64,000 nucleotides of DNA, from NCBI GenBank assembly GCA_016716235.1, contig JADJWS010000007.1, positions 124,001 to 188,000 of the forward strand, read 5' to 3'. Positions 57,222 to 64,000 of this stretch are shown in pieces. The notes below the pieces were generated by a model that made no database searches, was not told the DNA's origin, and saw only the letters and a program-made list of their open reading frames with translations. Made by a program: the position numbers and the translations under genes. Position 1 is the first letter of the stretch. Each line of letters opens with the position of its first letter. The stretch is from Candidatus Defluviilinea gracilis. Its GTDB lineage: Bacteria > Chloroflexota > Anaerolineae > Anaerolineales > Villigracilaceae.

Positions 57222-57590
57222 GTAACATCCTTATTGTTCAGGCGTCCTGTAGGCGGTATGCATATCCAATGATTCCAGAGCACGCGCGGACCATGTATCG
57301 AACCAAGCCAAACCAGGATGTTGTCCGATTGCTAATGCGGTTGAAGTCCTATGAGGAGAGGGATTACCCACTACCCATGTTCACCGTGAGGCGGACAACT
57401 TTTCGTTCTCTTCTGTTAAATATCCTTGTGTGGTTGCGTAGGCGATAAATATAATTTGCCCCAAACCTACCCGGGCGCAGAAAACGCTGATCTTTGCTTT
57501 GATCGGCGTTTTTTTTTCGTGAATTACCGCCCAAAAAATAAGCCCACCTTCGAACGATTGATCTCGGGTGGGTTTGTTTTTGATTTCGTT
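57222..57590. other. 369-bp gap with a possible small RNA
   Basis: No open frame is convincing. TATAAT stands at 57450-57455 with TTGTGT 18 nt upstream; about 30 nt later a 10-bp stem (57483-57492 with 57501-57510) ends in nine Ts. This could make an RNA of about 60 nt. At about 57534-57575 a further stem (CCCACC/GGGTGG) with T run on the minus strand would end secF. Confidence 0.45.
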
Positions 57591-58502
57591 CTAGTTGGCG
57601 AGCGCTTTGGGTTTGAACCACTTTTCCCATTCGCGGTTTTCCCATAAAACAAGGATGGGGGCGGCGATAAAGATGGATGAATAGGTTCCGCTCATCAGCC
57701 CGATCAACAAGATTGACGCAAATTCTTGAAGGGTGGCGCCGCCGAACATGATAAGCGCCAGCAGTAGGAATTCGACGGTCATCAACTGGGTGTTGATGGA
57801 GCGTTGCAGGGTTTGCACGATGGAGTGGTTGACGAGGGTCTCGAAATCGAGTCGGCGGTAAATGCTCATATTTTCACGGATGCGGTCGAACACCACGATG
57901 GTGTCTTGCATGGAAAAGCCGATCACGGTTAGCAAGGCGGTGAGGAAGAGCGCGTCGATCTCCCAGCCGAACAGCAGACTGCCGTAGGCGGTGATGGCAA
58001 AGATGATCGCCACATCATGGATCATGGCAAGGATGGCGCAGATCCCATAGCGGAAGGCGTTTTGCACGCCTCGGAAGGACCATGCGATGAAGAGCACCAC
58101 GAGTAGCGAAGATACGATGACTGCGAGCGTTCCGCGCGATGTGACCTGCTCGCCGATGCTCGGTCCTACGCTGTCGAAGCGAACGATTTCGAGTTTTCCA
58201 AACCTGGCTGTGAGCGCGGTGAGCGCGGCGTCGCGGGTTTCGTTCTGCATAAACTCGGATCGAATGATAAAACTGCCGGTGTCGCTAGTTTGCACTTGCG
58301 AGTCTTTGATTCCCGAAGTTTCGTAGACTTCAAGGATTTCGCCCGGCGCCGGTTGCGCGGCGTCGAATTTCACTTCGAGCAGGCTCCCGCCTTTGAAGTC
58401 GATGGAAAGAGGAATCCCGCGGGTGAACATGATGACCAAGCCGGGGATGATGATCAAGAGAGAAAAGCCGAAAAGAATGTAGCGTTTGCCGAGAATATTC
58501 AT
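57591..58502 (-). CDS. secF: Protein translocase subunit SecF
   Basis: A 303-residue RND-type membrane protein that helps drive late secretion using proton motive force. TM1 at about 10-30; a periplasmic region; TM2-6 from about 125 to 290, with the FSMQDTIVVFDRIRENM signature near 196-212. Secreted proteins in this window are likely clients. Follows secD by 9 nt. Confidence 0.95.
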   Translation of the reverse strand: MNILGKRYILFGFSLLIIIPGLVIMFTRGIPLSIDFKGGSLLEVKFDAAQPAPGEILEVYETSGIKDSQVQTSDTGSFIIRSEFMQNETRDAALTALTARFGKLEIVRFDSVGPSIGEQVTSRGTLAVIVSSLLVVLFIAWSFRGVQNAFRYGICAILAMIHDVAIIFAITAYGSLLFGWEIDALFLTALLTVIGFSMQDTIVVFDRIRENMSIYRRLDFETLVNHSIVQTLQRSINTQLMTVEFLLLALIMFGGATLQEFASILLIGLMSGTYSSIFIAAPILVLWENREWEKWFKPKALAN

Positions 58503-58511
58503 GAGGAAATC

Positions 58512-59873
58512 CTAGATGCCCATCGAGCGTTCGTAGTTTGTCGGTTTGACGATGTTGAATAGAAGCGCCAGAAAAGATTGGGTGATATAAAGCGACGAGA
58601 ACAAACTGATGATCACGCCGATGGCAAGCGTGAAGGAGAAACCCTTGACGATCGTGGCGCCGAAGGAACTCCCGAACCAGAACAGGATGACTGCTGTGAT
58701 GAGGGCGGCAACGTTTGAATCGCGGATGGAGGGCCAGGCGCGCTTCCATGCCTGGTCGAACGCTTGCCGCAGGCTTCTGCCGGAGCGGAGTTCTTCTTTC
58801 AACCGTTCGAAGATCAGGATGTTCGCATCCAAAGCCGAACCAGTGCTTAACATGATGCCGGCGATACCGGGCAGAGTGAGGGTGACGCCGATCAATTTAA
58901 AGACAGCGTACAAAATGGCGGCGTATGCCAAAATGGACAAAACCGCCGCGAGGCCGGGCAGGCGATAGTAAATGATCATGAAGAGGGCAACGATGAGGAA
59001 GCCGATCAGCCCAGCTACGAGGCTTTTCTGGAGCGAGTCTTCGCCAAGGGTGGGACCGATGATTCGCGTTTCGACAACTTTCAACGGGATAGGGAGGGAG
59101 CCATAGCGCAACTGCACCGCCAGCGCATTCGCCGATTCCGGCGTGAAACTGCCGCTGATCGAACCCTGGCCCCCTGTAATCGCATTTTGAATGATCGGCG
59201 CGCTAATCACCTGTTTATCGAGGACGATCGTGAGATATTTACCGATATTCGCCGCTGTGTGTTCGGCAAATAGGGCGGCTCCTTCCGAATTAAGAACGAA
59301 ATCGATCGCCGGTTCGCCCGTTTGGGTGACGCCCACATTCACGCCCTGCAACACTTTGCCGGTCATGATCGTGTGGAAGACCGTCGCGCCATCTGCGGGA
59401 GTTTGCGGGGTGGATGCGCCGGGGACAAAATCGGTTTGCAGAGTACTGCCTTCCGGGGGAGCGTAGCTCCCGGTGTCTACAAACTCGAGCAAGCCCGTTT
59501 GTTGAATAATATCGAGGATTGCGTCGGTATCTTCCGCGCCGGGGAATTCACCCACGATGCGCCGTTCGCCCGCCAATTGGATAACGTTCTCGCTGACGCC
59601 CAGGGCGTTGGTTCGGTTTTCAACGATATTGCGAGCAGTTTCCATTTCCTCGCGCGACACTTTCACATCGTCGGCAATATCGGCTTCGAGCAGAACCTGC
59701 AAGCCGCCTTGCAAGTCGAGACCGAGCCGGGGTTTCACGTCGATTTGAAACAGGGGGGAGCCGTCGTCTTTAAAAGGATTGGGAATCTGGACATTTTCAT
59801 TTGTGTCTACCCAGAGCGCGAGCATAAGCACAAGTCCGATGAGTAAAAGCCTGTTGGTTAAGTTACGAAGCAT
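58512..59873 (-). CDS. secD: Protein translocase subunit SecD
   Basis: A 453-residue partner of SecF. ATG 59873 is chosen because GGAGAG lies 9 nt upstream and TM1 starts soon after. The P1 head has LGLDLQGGLQVLLEAD at about 50-65; the C-terminal TM bundle has LSTGSALDANILIFERLKEEL. The P1 region is short, as in Gram-positive and Chloroflexota SecD. Confidence 0.95.
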   Translation of the reverse strand: MLRNLTNRLLLIGLVLMLALWVDTNENVQIPNPFKDDGSPLFQIDVKPRLGLDLQGGLQVLLEADIADDVKVSREEMETARNIVENRTNALGVSENVIQLAGERRIVGEFPGAEDTDAILDIIQQTGLLEFVDTGSYAPPEGSTLQTDFVPGASTPQTPADGATVFHTIMTGKVLQGVNVGVTQTGEPAIDFVLNSEGAALFAEHTAANIGKYLTIVLDKQVISAPIIQNAITGGQGSISGSFTPESANALAVQLRYGSLPIPLKVVETRIIGPTLGEDSLQKSLVAGLIGFLIVALFMIIYYRLPGLAAVLSILAYAAILYAVFKLIGVTLTLPGIAGIMLSTGSALDANILIFERLKEELRSGRSLRQAFDQAWKRAWPSIRDSNVAALITAVILFWFGSSFGATIVKGFSFTLAIGVIISLFSSLYITQSFLALLFNIVKPTNYERSMGI

Positions 59874-59960
59874 GCGGGTGTTCTCTCCATCCATAAAAAT
59901 GTGGCGCACTCGCCGTCTAAGGCTTGGTCGCCACGCGGCGGTTATTATACTACCATCCGC

Positions 59961-61457
59961 CTATGGATACACCCATTCGTTGAAAATATCGTCCAGCTCG
60001 CAGGCGCAGTTTTTCTCCGCCATCGTTTGGAGTGTTTCCGGGGTGGAAATCTTCCATGCGAGCGATTGGGTATATTCTTTCAAGAATGAGTCGAAAGCCG
60101 ACTCGCCCATCATATCTCTCAGCGCAATGAAGAACAAAGGTCCGCGACCATAGACAATTCCGCTGTAGGTTGCCCCATCGTATTGATTGACGGGCAACCC
60201 GATCGGGATAGTTTCGCGCGCGATCATATCCCAGCGGAATTCGAGCGAACTCTTGAATCCCTCACTGCCAGCGACGCCATACGTGTCGATAAAATATTGC
60301 AAGGTGATGAATTGGGTCAACGACTCATCCAGCCAGGGGTCGTCCAATTGATCGTCTCCAACGAGATTGTAAAACCATTGGTGCCCCACCTCGTGCGCGA
60401 CCGTCGCCTCGAGGTATTCGTTGGCGGCGCCGTTTTGCGTATCGTAGATCCAGGAGGTGATGGCGATCATGCCCGGGTACTCGATGCCTAACGCCAGCGT
60501 TGGGGTCGAGACAAAATCAAGTTCGGTGTAGGGGTAGGGCGCGTAGCGTTCGCTGAAAACTTCGATCGCCCGCGCGGCTGTTTCAACCAGAGATTGCGAA
60601 CCTTCGCTAAACTCTGCCGTTGTGTAACTGCGGATGAGGACGCCTCCCGCGTTGATGGAGGTTTCCACATACGTCGGACTCGCCGCTAGATAGAAATCGC
60701 GCGCGGGACCGCTCGCAACGATCACCGAGTGCGTTTGCTCAGCCTCCGTGAAGCCGACTCGCCGCCCGGACGTGACCACCGTCACGCCTTTTGGCGCGGT
60801 AACTTTAACGATGAAAAAAGACGCGTCGGCGTAGGTCACATCGCCTTCTTGTGGCGGGATTTCAGCATTCCACCCCTCGTCATCGAACACGGAAACCATT
60901 GGGTAAGCATGGGCGAGGGCAAGCACATCCTGATCGTAGGCGAGCACACCGTAGTTCAGCTCTACTGTGCGGGGAACTTCCACCGTGAAATCCATGCTGA
61001 TTACAACGCTTTCACCCGGCGCAAGCGGCGCGGAGAACGGGACGATCATCAAACTGTTGCGCAGGTCGTAGCGCGGCGTTGCGGTTGCGTCATTCACAAG
61101 TAGATTGGCTATCTCCATCTTGCCGCCAAGGATGTTTGGGAACAGCCTAAAGCGCGCTTCGGTTAACGGTTCGCTTTCTGTATTGGTGTAGCGCGCTTCC
61201 TCCGAACCGTTCACGTGGGAGAGGGTGTCGGCAATCTCCAATTCGATGTGATAAACCGTTGCGCCGTCCATTTCGTCCAGCGCTCGTTGAGCGGATGGGA
61301 CTAATCCATCTTTGAAGATGGAGCGATCGTCCCATGCCGTGTCTAGCAGATCAGGAGTTGGGGAAACTTCGGGTGTGGGGGGCGGCGTGGGCTGGAGAAA
61401 TGCGCAGGAAAGCGCGAACAGGCCGAACAGGAGGAGAGAAGCGATGCGGAGTTTCAT
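59961..61457 (-). CDS. M1-type metallopeptidase lipoprotein
   Basis: A 498-residue protein. The N-terminus is a lipoprotein signal (LFALSC, Cys18) followed by a Pro/Thr stretch, so it would be tethered outside the membrane. The gluzincin motif HEVGHQWFYN is near 354-363 and WLDESLTQF carries the third ligand Glu; LGIEYPGMI is the counterpart of the GAMEN exopeptidase motif, only loosely conserved. The N-terminal half is the M1 beta domain. Substrate unknown. It overlaps the upstream kinase gene by 4 nt. Confidence 0.88.
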   Translation of the reverse strand: MKLRIASLLLFGLFALSCAFLQPTPPPTPEVSPTPDLLDTAWDDRSIFKDGLVPSAQRALDEMDGATVYHIELEIADTLSHVNGSEEARYTNTESEPLTEARFRLFPNILGGKMEIANLLVNDATATPRYDLRNSLMIVPFSAPLAPGESVVISMDFTVEVPRTVELNYGVLAYDQDVLALAHAYPMVSVFDDEGWNAEIPPQEGDVTYADASFFIVKVTAPKGVTVVTSGRRVGFTEAEQTHSVIVASGPARDFYLAASPTYVETSINAGGVLIRSYTTAEFSEGSQSLVETAARAIEVFSERYAPYPYTELDFVSTPTLALGIEYPGMIAITSWIYDTQNGAANEYLEATVAHEVGHQWFYNLVGDDQLDDPWLDESLTQFITLQYFIDTYGVAGSEGFKSSLEFRWDMIARETIPIGLPVNQYDGATYSGIVYGRGPLFFIALRDMMGESAFDSFLKEYTQSLAWKISTPETLQTMAEKNCACELDDIFNEWVYP

Positions 61458-61819
61458 GAAGGCGTCCTGTGGAGGAAATCCAAAACTGTGTTCAAAATTT
61501 CTTGCGGCGTCATCTCATCGGTTTCGATGAGCAGGCTGGCGTGTTCGCGCGCATGGGTCAGGCGGCGGAGTTGCTCGGTGTGATCTTTTTCGAGCCAGTC
61601 GAGTTTTCGTCGCGCCGTGCTGGTTTCAAATGAAGCGTGGAGGTAGATGAGAATATCCGGTTTGGCGATGATCTGCCACATGGCTTGCGCGTAGGAATGT
61701 TCCTGCGCGATGTGCCGGCAGGTAAAGCCGTGTTTCTCAAGCCCGGCGATCAAGGTGGATTTGCCCGAACCGCACGGACCAACAACACCGATCACCGGGG
61801 GCTTACTCGGAGGCTCCAT
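61454..61819 (-). CDS. Small P-loop kinase-like protein
   Basis: A 121-residue protein. The P-loop GVVGPCGSGKSTLIAGLEKHG is at about 11-31; a strand ILIYLHASFET and an Arg-rich helix (ARRKLDWLEKDH) follow. Much shorter than full kinases but with Walker A and a plausible lid. The gene's ATGA overlap with the peptidase gene shows coupling. Function unknown. Confidence 0.7.
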   Translation of the reverse strand: MEPPSKPPVIGVVGPCGSGKSTLIAGLEKHGFTCRHIAQEHSYAQAMWQIIAKPDILIYLHASFETSTARRKLDWLEKDHTEQLRRLTHAREHASLLIETDEMTPQEILNTVLDFLHRTPS

Positions 61820-61905
61820 TTTTATTTCACTATTGGCTGAACTTTTTCATGCGTTGGCGACTGCGCGCATGACACAGTTGAACCGCTAAGGGCTGGTACA
61901 TTAAT

Positions 61906-62039
61906 TCTCTACCATACATGAGAAGACTTTTACCACAAAGCACGCTAAGTCCGCCAAGTTAAAAAGGTTTTCTTTGCGTTCTTTGCAGGTGTCGCATGGC
62001 GACATGGCGACACTTAGCGGTGCAGATGTACGGTAGAGA
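61906..62039. mobile_element. MITE-like element, copy 2, with target duplication
   Basis: A 134-bp element with ends TCTCTACC and GGTAGAGA, the same as at 7223-7355. It is flanked by a direct repeat GTACATTAAT at 61896-61905 and 62040-62049, the mark of a transposition target duplication. It codes for nothing. Confidence 0.88.
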
Positions 62040-62112
62040 GTACATTAATAACTTCCCGGGGTTTGTTCGCTCGCGGTTGCGCTGCAACTGTATCCCCAAC
62101 ACGGTAGAGGGT

Positions 62113-62829
62113 TCATGCGGCAATTCCGTGGATCGGCAGTCGAACCGTCATGCGGCGAACGTTATCCCCGGTGTTCGATGAAAATTTCACCACCACCACG
62201 CTGATATCGTCTGCCGGGCGGTCGTCATCCAACCGGACCGCATGCGCCAAAAGCGAATCGGCCAGCGATTGGGGGCTGGGATCTTGATCTTCCAGCACAG
62301 ACCGAATCGCTTCGCCGACTTCCATTGGAGTGCCTCGCCGTTCGCCGGCGTGAGTCAGCCCGTCGGTATACATTACGATGGTCAGCCCCACCTCGATGGG
62401 TAATTCGGTGATGAGCGGGCGCGCGTCGCGCGAGGCTCCCAAGGGAGTGCTTTCCGCGTCGAAGCGGTCGATCGATTCGCCGCGACAAATATAAAGAGGG
62501 GATGGGTTGTTGCGGGTGAGGACGATGGTGCGGCTGTGCAGGTCGAGCGAGGCGATGTTGAGCGTGCTGATGACCTTCCCTTGTTTGTCGGTGAAGAGCG
62601 CGTCGGATGCCGCGCGCGCCGCCGCGCCATCGCGGACGCCTTCGGCGAGCAAGCCGATCACTTTGCGGACAACCATTTGTGAAACCGCTTTGGCGCCGCG
62701 CCCGGAAGTCTGCCCGTCGGCAAGCACAATCGACAACCCTCCATTGGGGCGTTCAACAACTTCCAGCGTGTCCCCGCTTTCAGATGTGGCATATTTATTG
62801 ACTTTGGCGACTGCGATCTGAAACTCCAT
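62113..62829 (-). CDS. SpoIIE/PP2C-type phosphatase
   Basis: A 238-residue single-domain phosphatase. ADGQTSGRGAKAVSQ and MYTDGLTHAGE supply the metal-binding acids, and RPADDISVVVV the C-terminal Asp. No sensor domain or TM helix, so it probably gets its signal from a partner protein. It is likely to dephosphorylate STAS-type or other Ser/Thr phosphoproteins. Unlike the 5.9-kb phosphatase, it lacks a cNMP domain. Confidence 0.85.
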   Translation of the reverse strand: MEFQIAVAKVNKYATSESGDTLEVVERPNGGLSIVLADGQTSGRGAKAVSQMVVRKVIGLLAEGVRDGAAARAASDALFTDKQGKVISTLNIASLDLHSRTIVLTRNNPSPLYICRGESIDRFDAESTPLGASRDARPLITELPIEVGLTIVMYTDGLTHAGERRGTPMEVGEAIRSVLEDQDPSPQSLADSLLAHAVRLDDDRPADDISVVVVKFSSNTGDNVRRMTVRLPIHGIAA

Positions 62830-63025
62830 GCCTTGATTTTACTATGGAGTTCTTCGCGGCTTGTTATTTCTCGTAGGGCAATCGCATTAGAAAATCTCGA
62901 GGCTCAAAACACGGTGTTTTGCCTTCGAATCCGCTATTCTCTCCAATCTGCGCGAATTTTTCCGAGAAAGATTAGCGCGAATTCGCAAGGATTAGCGGAC
63001 AAAAAATCCAAATGCGATTGCCCTA

Positions 63026-63175
63026 TTATTTCTCGCCGCGCTTCTCGGAAGTATTGAGGCTGTCCTCGCCTCCGCGAAAATTGCGTTCGCGGCGGGCGCG
63101 CGATCTGTTCATGGAGATTCCGATGACCGCCATTACGATCGCGATGATTATGATTGCGATAAGCGTTGTCGACAT
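63026..63175 (-). CDS. 49-residue single-TM protein
   Basis: A short gene overlooked by length filters. AAGGAG lies 9 nt before the ATG at 63175. MSTTLIAIIIIAIVMAVIG forms one TM helix; the tail (RSRARRERNFRGGEDSLN) is basic and then acidic. Function unknown. A longer frame over the same DNA in another register has no such features. Confidence 0.7.
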   Translation of the reverse strand: MSTTLIAIIIIAIVMAVIGISMNRSRARRERNFRGGEDSLNTSEKRGEK

Positions 63176-63332
63176 TGTGTCCAACTCCTTGTGTGATTGG
63201 GTTGCATGGGTTCCACCACGCTTGAATTATACGATGAACTTTTGCTCGGATGCGTTTTGCAGGCGAATGAAACCCCTTACAAACGGCTTTCGTATTCGCG
63301 CGCGATATCAAACACAAGCCCTATTCCCATCC

Positions 63333-63361
63333 TTGACGCGCCTATCCCCACCCGCTATAAT
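63333..63361 (+). promoter_or_regulatory. Promoter of rpmF-fabD
   Basis: TTGACG (63333-63338), 17 nt, TATAAT (63356-63361). The start lies about 70 nt before rpmF. Confidence 0.8.
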
Positions 63362-63382
63362 CTGCCCGCTGTCGTCAAAACC

Positions 63383-63408
63383 GTAGCGCCGGCTCAAGCC
63401 GGCGCTAC
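63383..63408. repeat. Perfect palindrome GTAGCGCCGGCT/AGCCGGCGCTAC
   Basis: A 12-bp stem with a 2-nt centre, in the 5' untranslated part of rpmF. Related to the palindrome before argG (32745-32760). Could form a hairpin in the message. Confidence 0.7.
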
Positions 63409-63432
63409 TGAATTTATCAAGGAGAAAGACCA

Positions 63433-63633
63433 ATGCCTCCACATCCAAAACGCAAGCATTCGAAAAGCCGCCGAAACATGCGCCGCGCCCACGATGCCTT
63501 GCAACCCCGCAACCTCACCTCCTGCGCGAATTGCGGTTCCCTGCGCCTGCCGCACACGGTCTGCCCGAACTGCGGGTTTTACGAAGGGCGTGAAGTTGTC
63601 GAAGTCAAGAAAGAAAAGAAAAAGTCCGAGTAA
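63433..63633 (+). CDS. rpmF: 50S ribosomal protein L32
   Basis: A 66-residue ribosomal protein of the zinc-binding form: CANC and CPNC make the knuckle. The N-terminal PPHPKRKHSKSRRNMRRAH is the rRNA-binding tail. AAGGAG lies before the ATG. The rpmF-fab order is common in bacteria. Confidence 0.96.
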   Translation: MPPHPKRKHSKSRRNMRRAHDALQPRNLTSCANCGSLRLPHTVCPNCGFYEGREVVEVKKEKKKSE

Positions 63634-63641
63634 ACCACCGG

Positions 63642-63664
63642 CGGGTCGTGACCATCACGACCCG
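63642..63664 (+). terminator. Hairpin between rpmF and fabD
   Basis: A 9-bp stem (CGGGTCGTG/CACGACCCG) followed by tttgtgtttt. The T run is broken, so some read-through into fabD is likely. Confidence 0.6.
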
Positions 63665-63681
63665 TTTGTGTTTTAAGCCCT

Positions 63682-64000
63682 ATGAAACTCGATTCTCAAA
63701 CCACTGCATTTCTATTCCCCGGTCAAGGCTCCCAATCTGTGGGCATGGGCAAAGACCTCGCCGCGCAATACCCTATCGCCCGCCAATTCTTCGACGAAGC
63801 CGACGCGCTCTTCGGGTTCTCCCTGTCGCAATTGATGTGGGACGGACCGAAAGAGCAACTGGACGAGACGGTCAACACACAGCCGGCATTGTACCTTCAC
63901 TCCATAGCCGCATGGATGACCTTCGCGCATCTTCACCCTTACTTTCAACCTGCTGCACTGGCGGGACATTCTCTCGGTGAGCTATCCGCGCTGACCGCCT
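63682..64000 (+). CDS. fabD: Malonyl-CoA:ACP transacylase, 5' part
   Basis: An open frame from ATG 63682 running off the end of the window (106 residues seen). FLFPGQGSQSVGMGKDLA at the N-terminus and AGHSLGELSALTA (nucleophile Ser at about residue 97) are the FabD marks. It loads malonyl groups onto ACP for fatty-acid synthesis. Confidence 0.94.
   Translation, partial: MKLDSQTTAFLFPGQGSQSVGMGKDLAAQYPIARQFFDEADALFGFSLSQLMWDGPKEQLDETVNTQPALYLHSIAAWMTFAHLHPYFQPAALAGHSLGELSALTA

Noticed and set aside
57241..57450. 6S RNA or SRP RNA
   Set aside because: I could not draw the conserved SRP tip loop or a long closed 6S stem, so no RNA family is named.
62934..63317. A 127-codon minus-strand gene
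   Set aside because: It overlaps the 49-codon gene in a different frame, has no ribosome-binding site and no hydrophobic or domain pattern.

Overview
The window is ordinary bacterial chromosome, dense in genes. It most likely comes from the Chloroflexota (Anaerolineae-like), though this is an inference. The points in favour are lysine made through homocitrate on a LysW carrier and fused with arginine synthesis, secreted proteins with Thr/Pro-rich stalks, TTG/GTG starts, and a great load of short dispersed repeats. No rRNA is present. One tRNA, tRNA-Gln(CUG), was found.

Layout. 1-11.9 kb: housekeeping and surface genes (secreted stalked protein, phosphohexomutase, HhH/coiled-coil protein, deoxynucleoside kinase, cNMP-SpoIIE phosphatase, PLP trans-sulfuration enzyme, MscS channel, a VHL-beta-like secreted protein, VTT membrane protein, cyclophilin). 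11.9-22.8 kb: uridine kinase, then a cell-shape and division cluster mreB-mreC-mreD-PBP2-minC-minD-minE-rodA, then gltX and a Gln-rich protein. 23-32.7 kb (minus strand): an arginine operon argG-argH-lysW-argX-argF-lysY-lysZ-lysJ-lysK. 33-37.6 kb (minus): carA-carB. 38.2-43.5 kb (plus): a lysine operon of homocitrate synthase, homoaconitase (two subunits), homoisocitrate dehydrogenase and lysX. 43.6-48.5 kb: PIN toxin-antitoxin pair, nucleotide cyclase, rtcB, a broken IS630 element and a tandem repeat. 48.5-52.5 kb: a heterodimeric ABC exporter with its own leader. 52.5-57.1 kb: an unknown protein, glnS, tRNA-Gln and a KASIII-like enzyme. 57.6-64 kb: secDF, an M1-like lipoprotein peptidase, a SpoIIE-type phosphatase, a small membrane protein, rpmF and the start of fabD.

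How they work together. One LysW carrier with one set of LysZ, LysY, LysJ and LysK appears to serve both lysine and ornithine/arginine. Two paralogous LysW ligases, one in each operon, would choose the substrate. The most striking regulatory feature is three ribosome-controlled attenuators, in front of argG, carA and homocitrate synthase. Each has the same promoter layout (TTGACA, 16 nt, TAGAAT, 10 nt, ATG), a nearly leaderless short peptide with clustered Arg or Lys codons, an antiterminator beginning 18-20 nt after those codons, and a strong intrinsic terminator. A fourth leader, this one with a Shine-Dalgarno sequence, precedes the ABC exporter and resembles in logic the drug-responsive bmrB leader of Bacillus subtilis bmrCD.

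The second theme is repeats. Many families of palindromic or stuttering short repeats fill the gaps. They have also entered coding sequences in frame (carA, carB, argH, lysK and the PLP enzyme) or supply the last codons and stop of genes (lysJ, argX, argH, homoisocitrate dehydrogenase, lysX). A 133-134 bp MITE-like element is present twice, once with a clear target duplication.
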